Shown one piece after another: positions 5,884-7,882 of a DNA stretch of 7,882 nucleotides (its first letter is position 1; each line of letters starts with the position of its first letter). The notes beneath the pieces were generated by a model. It did not search any database and was not told the origin of the DNA. It saw only the letters and a list, made by a program, of their open reading frames with translations. Source of the stretch: JBBQVS01 sp964250765 (lineage in GTDB: Bacteria; Chloroflexota; Ktedonobacteria; Ktedonobacterales; Ktedonobacteraceae); assembly GCA_964250765.1 (NCBI GenBank), contig CAXUHF010000190.1:1-7882 (forward strand), written 5' to 3'. The translations under genes and the position numbers were made by a program.

Positions 5884-5905
5884 TTGTCGGCAATCGAGAC
5901 GCCAA

Positions 5906-5995
5906 GAGGGTGTGCTGAAGCAGACCCGTACAGGAGCTACGGAGAGTCGTGAAGTTATTTAGAAGTCCTGTACAGGTCTGCTTCAGCACACCCTC
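5906..5995. repeat. Divergent palindrome between convergent genes
   Basis: Arms of 30 bp (5906-5935 and 5966-5995) pair at 29 of 30 positions around a 30-base loop. The left arm starts GAGGGTGT and continues through AGACCCGTAC to AGGA. Start and end blocks match the right arm of the 123-bp unit (AGGGTGT, then AGACCC and TAC), but the middle differs and the arm order is reversed. The stem closes 27 bases from the glycosyltransferase stop codon and 44 bases after the GH15 stop, so it could act as a two-way terminator. No U-run is seen on either side. Confidence 0.75.
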
Positions 5996-6021
5996 TCAAT
6001 CAGGAGTTGGTCTTCAATCTA

Positions 6022-7704
6022 TCACATTATCGGCATCCACACAACATAGCCATCCATAGTGCTACGTTCGTATTTAGATGTCGCCAGTTTCTTATCTAAC
6101 AGTGCTACCTGTGGACTGCCAATGGAGAAGACATAGGCCGCGTGTGGGTCGGCATGCACAATGTCCCAGTAGCCAGGAGTGCGGTTGTGTGACGGCTGCA
6201 AATCGGGATAGAGCACACCACAGATTACACGCTCATTGCTCTCGAACGCAATTTTGTTGCACTCCCAATACTCAGTGTAAATATGTGGATGACCCGATGT
6301 AACAAGATGGTTGATAAGGTCCGTCTGACGCTGGTTAGCGGCTTGCGTCGCAGGCACTTCTGAGAACAACATTATCGTGCCCGCAAGATACACAAGCGCG
6401 ATTCCAGCAAGTGCGACACGACTTCCATTCGTACAAAGTAACCGTAGCCATTGTCGCGAAAGACTCATTGTGGACACTTTGCTTGCCGCATTCCACAATG
6501 GCGCAATAACCGCGGGTGTGACGATAAGCAAGCCAATAAGATAGCGCGAATGATAGCCGGGCCAGCCCATCGGTGCGGAGCTAAGCGAGTAGGCCGAGAT
6601 AGCAAGAAGAGCACTACCTAACAAGAGGAGTTGCGAGACGGAACGCACAAGAGTCTGCCTCGTATCTACCTCTTGCATTGTCAACCGCCTCTGCCGCCAT
6701 AAACGCCATAATACAGCGAGCGTGAGCAAGACAGAAAGCACGAGGAGTGCAATATAGCCAACACCCCACAATGTATGACCAAGTGTACATAGCGGTGTTT
6801 GTACTGTATTATCACTGAGAAAAGATTGTTCCATTACGGGACAGAAAGGATAGCCCGTCGCGGTAGGAACGCTAATTAGGACCGTGCCTTTTACAGCATG
6901 AAGTATCTGATGTAGACCGTGCGGAGCCTGAACGGTACTCCCCTGAAACAGGCCAAAGAGTGTTTTCAGCACGCTATCGCCATGACTTGCCGCATTCAAA
7001 CTGTAGCGTAATATAGGATAGGCTCCCAGCACGAAACCACCAATCGCACCGACCCACGCCCACAAGAGATCACGCCAGCAAAAGATGACTAGCAACAAGA
7101 CAGCACATGCGAAGAAGGGCAACACGATCATATCGCTCCAGAATCCAAGCCCCAACACAATGCCCCAGCAAGTGTATCCAACCAAGCGCATTACTTGTGT
7201 ACGCAAGGACGCACCACGCCTGTAGGTAAACGAGAGCCACGACGCAAGCAAGAATGCGAGCGACCCAAAGAGCATTGTTTGTGTAGAGCCACCTGTCGCC
7301 AGCGTCTCACGCGTTATTGTGTAGATTGAACCTAGACTGAGGACGGCAAGTGTGACAAGGGCCACTTTTTTCGAGTAGAGCAAGCTAGCAAGAAGATAGG
7401 TACTAATAAGGAAGAGTGTTACCAAAAGCACAACGCTGAGACGCAGCGAGAAGAGCGAGGGGCCAAACAGACGAAAAAATACTGTTCCAATATACGCCTC
7501 TATCGTCCCCATGTAACTTTGTCCGTAGAAGACATACGGATGCTCACCACGATACGCGATGTGGCGTGCCATAATGCCCATTGTGCCTTCATCGCTATCC
7601 GTTGGAGGCCAGCCCATTGCTAATAAAACGAGCCGTAGCCCTATTGCAAACGCGATAATGGCAAAGGCGTATAATTCATATATTCCAATTTTTAAATATT
7701 TCAT
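6022..7704 (-). CDS. GT-C type membrane glycosyltransferase (PMT/ArnT-like)
   Basis: A 560-residue integral membrane protein of the GT-C superfamily, which transfers sugars from polyprenyl-phosphate donors on the outer side of the membrane. The first membrane segment is at about 10-31. It is followed by the acidic loop PPTDSDEG (33-40), whose Asp36, Asp38 or Glu39 correspond to the conserved catalytic acid position. Next come the amphipathic segment HPYVFYGQSYMGTIEAYI (55-72) and about ten more hydrophobic segments, including 89-110, 113-128 and 177-235, with GLGFWSD inside the latter. The last lies before a soluble tail of about 110 residues (ATQAANQRQTDLINHL to the end). Length and order match the GT39/GT83-type proteins I associate with Chloroflexota. 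Acceptor and sugar are unknown. The ATG at 7704 has only a weak purine stretch (AAGAGAAGAG) very close to it. It converges on the GH15 gene across a palindrome. No confident promoter was found upstream. Confidence 0.85.
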   Translation of the reverse strand: MKYLKIGIYELYAFAIIAFAIGLRLVLLAMGWPPTDSDEGTMGIMARHIAYRGEHPYVFYGQSYMGTIEAYIGTVFFRLFGPSLFSLRLSVVLLVTLFLISTYLLASLLYSKKVALVTLAVLSLGSIYTITRETLATGGSTQTMLFGSLAFLLASWLSFTYRRGASLRTQVMRLVGYTCWGIVLGLGFWSDMIVLPFFACAVLLLVIFCWRDLLWAWVGAIGGFVLGAYPILRYSLNAASHGDSVLKTLFGLFQGSTVQAPHGLHQILHAVKGTVLISVPTATGYPFCPVMEQSFLSDNTVQTPLCTLGHTLWGVGYIALLVLSVLLTLAVLWRLWRQRRLTMQEVDTRQTLVRSVSQLLLLGSALLAISAYSLSSAPMGWPGYHSRYLIGLLIVTPAVIAPLWNAASKVSTMSLSRQWLRLLCTNGSRVALAGIALVYLAGTIMLFSEVPATQAANQRQTDLINHLVTSGHPHIYTEYWECNKIAFESNERVICGVLYPDLQPSHNRTPGYWDIVHADPHAAYVFSIGSPQVALLDKKLATSKYERSTMDGYVVWMPIM

Positions 7705-7727
7705 GCTCTTCTCTTGTCGTACCCAAG

Positions 7728-7745
7728 ATCAATAAAAAAATTGAT
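7728..7745. other. Small A/T hairpin upstream of the glycosyltransferase gene
   Basis: ATCAAT and ATTGAT flank six A (plus strand). It lies 24 bases before the glycosyltransferase ATG, between the gene and the repeat unit. The minus strand carries seven T in the loop. It could be a leader hairpin or simply AT-rich promoter DNA; only the symmetry is certain. Confidence 0.3.
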
Positions 7746-7759
7746 GAGAAACGTCGATT

Positions 7760-7882
7760 GTAGGGGTCTAATTCTATTACACCTTGTTGCCAATTGATCA
7801 TGTTGGTAGAATTGATGAAACGTTTCAACACGCTCCTAAGATAGTTAATCGCCGCAAGGGTGTAATAGAATTAGACCCCTAC
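7760..7882. repeat. 123-bp palindromic unit, copy 2, at the window edge
   Basis: Inverted 24-bp arms at 7760-7783 and 7859-7882 are identical to those of copy 1; one base is missing in the left arm just inside (CACCTTG against CACCCTTG on the other side). The unit is the reverse complement of copy 1 in overall order and exactly the same length. Its left flank ACGTCGATT (7751-7759) is the reverse complement of the right flank of copy 1. The window stops at the last base of the arm, so any outer arm on that side cannot be seen. Confidence 0.88.

Overview
The window carries six protein genes separated by intergenic gaps filled with palindromic repeats. Gene content and protein style suggest a Chloroflexota bacterium, perhaps of the Ktedonobacteria: a MidA-type methyltransferase, a DUF427 protein, a LysM lytic transglycosylase, a GH15 glucoamylase/trehalase-like enzyme, and a GT-C membrane glycosyltransferase with a DSDEG loop and a YGQSYMG segment. 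This placement is an inference from protein resemblance; no rRNA or other marker gene is present. A run of ten N and a right edge lying exactly at the end of a repeat suggest a draft assembly.

Layout. On the minus strand are a DUF427 protein (40-537), a MidA-family SAM-dependent methyltransferase (710-1813) and a MerR-type regulator with two HTH-like segments (1934-2656, TTG start). A 449-bp gap (2657-3105) holds a nested repeat element. On the plus strand are a LysM plus lytic transglycosylase exoprotein (3106-3861) and a GH15 glycosidase (4083-5861). The window closes with a minus-strand GT-C glycosyltransferase (6022-7704), convergent with the GH15 gene. No single pathway is evident. The transglycosylase and the glycosyltransferase point to envelope work, and the GH15 enzyme to alpha-glucan or trehalose breakdown. 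The genes look like separate transcription units.

The most notable signal lies between the genes. Four of the five gaps contain members of one family of inverted repeats. Their arms begin GTAGGG and end near CCCT followed by a GCAATT-like block, while the middle of the arm varies. One element has arms of 27 bp within a 123-bp unit (2811-2933). A second unit of exactly the same length occurs in reverse orientation at the right edge (7760-7882), with nearly identical arms, a core only about 60% alike, and a shared 9-bp flank. The first unit is nested inside a second inverted repeat (2748-2770 and 3061-3083), related copies of which lie at 1908-1930 and 5861-5883. A divergent version with inside-out arm order lies between the convergent genes (5906-5995).

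Other signals are a 21-bp-armed hairpin that contains the midA stop codon, a perfect 21-bp operator-like palindrome in front of the GH15 gene, and an N gap that appears to be an artefact at a perfect 52-bp palindrome.
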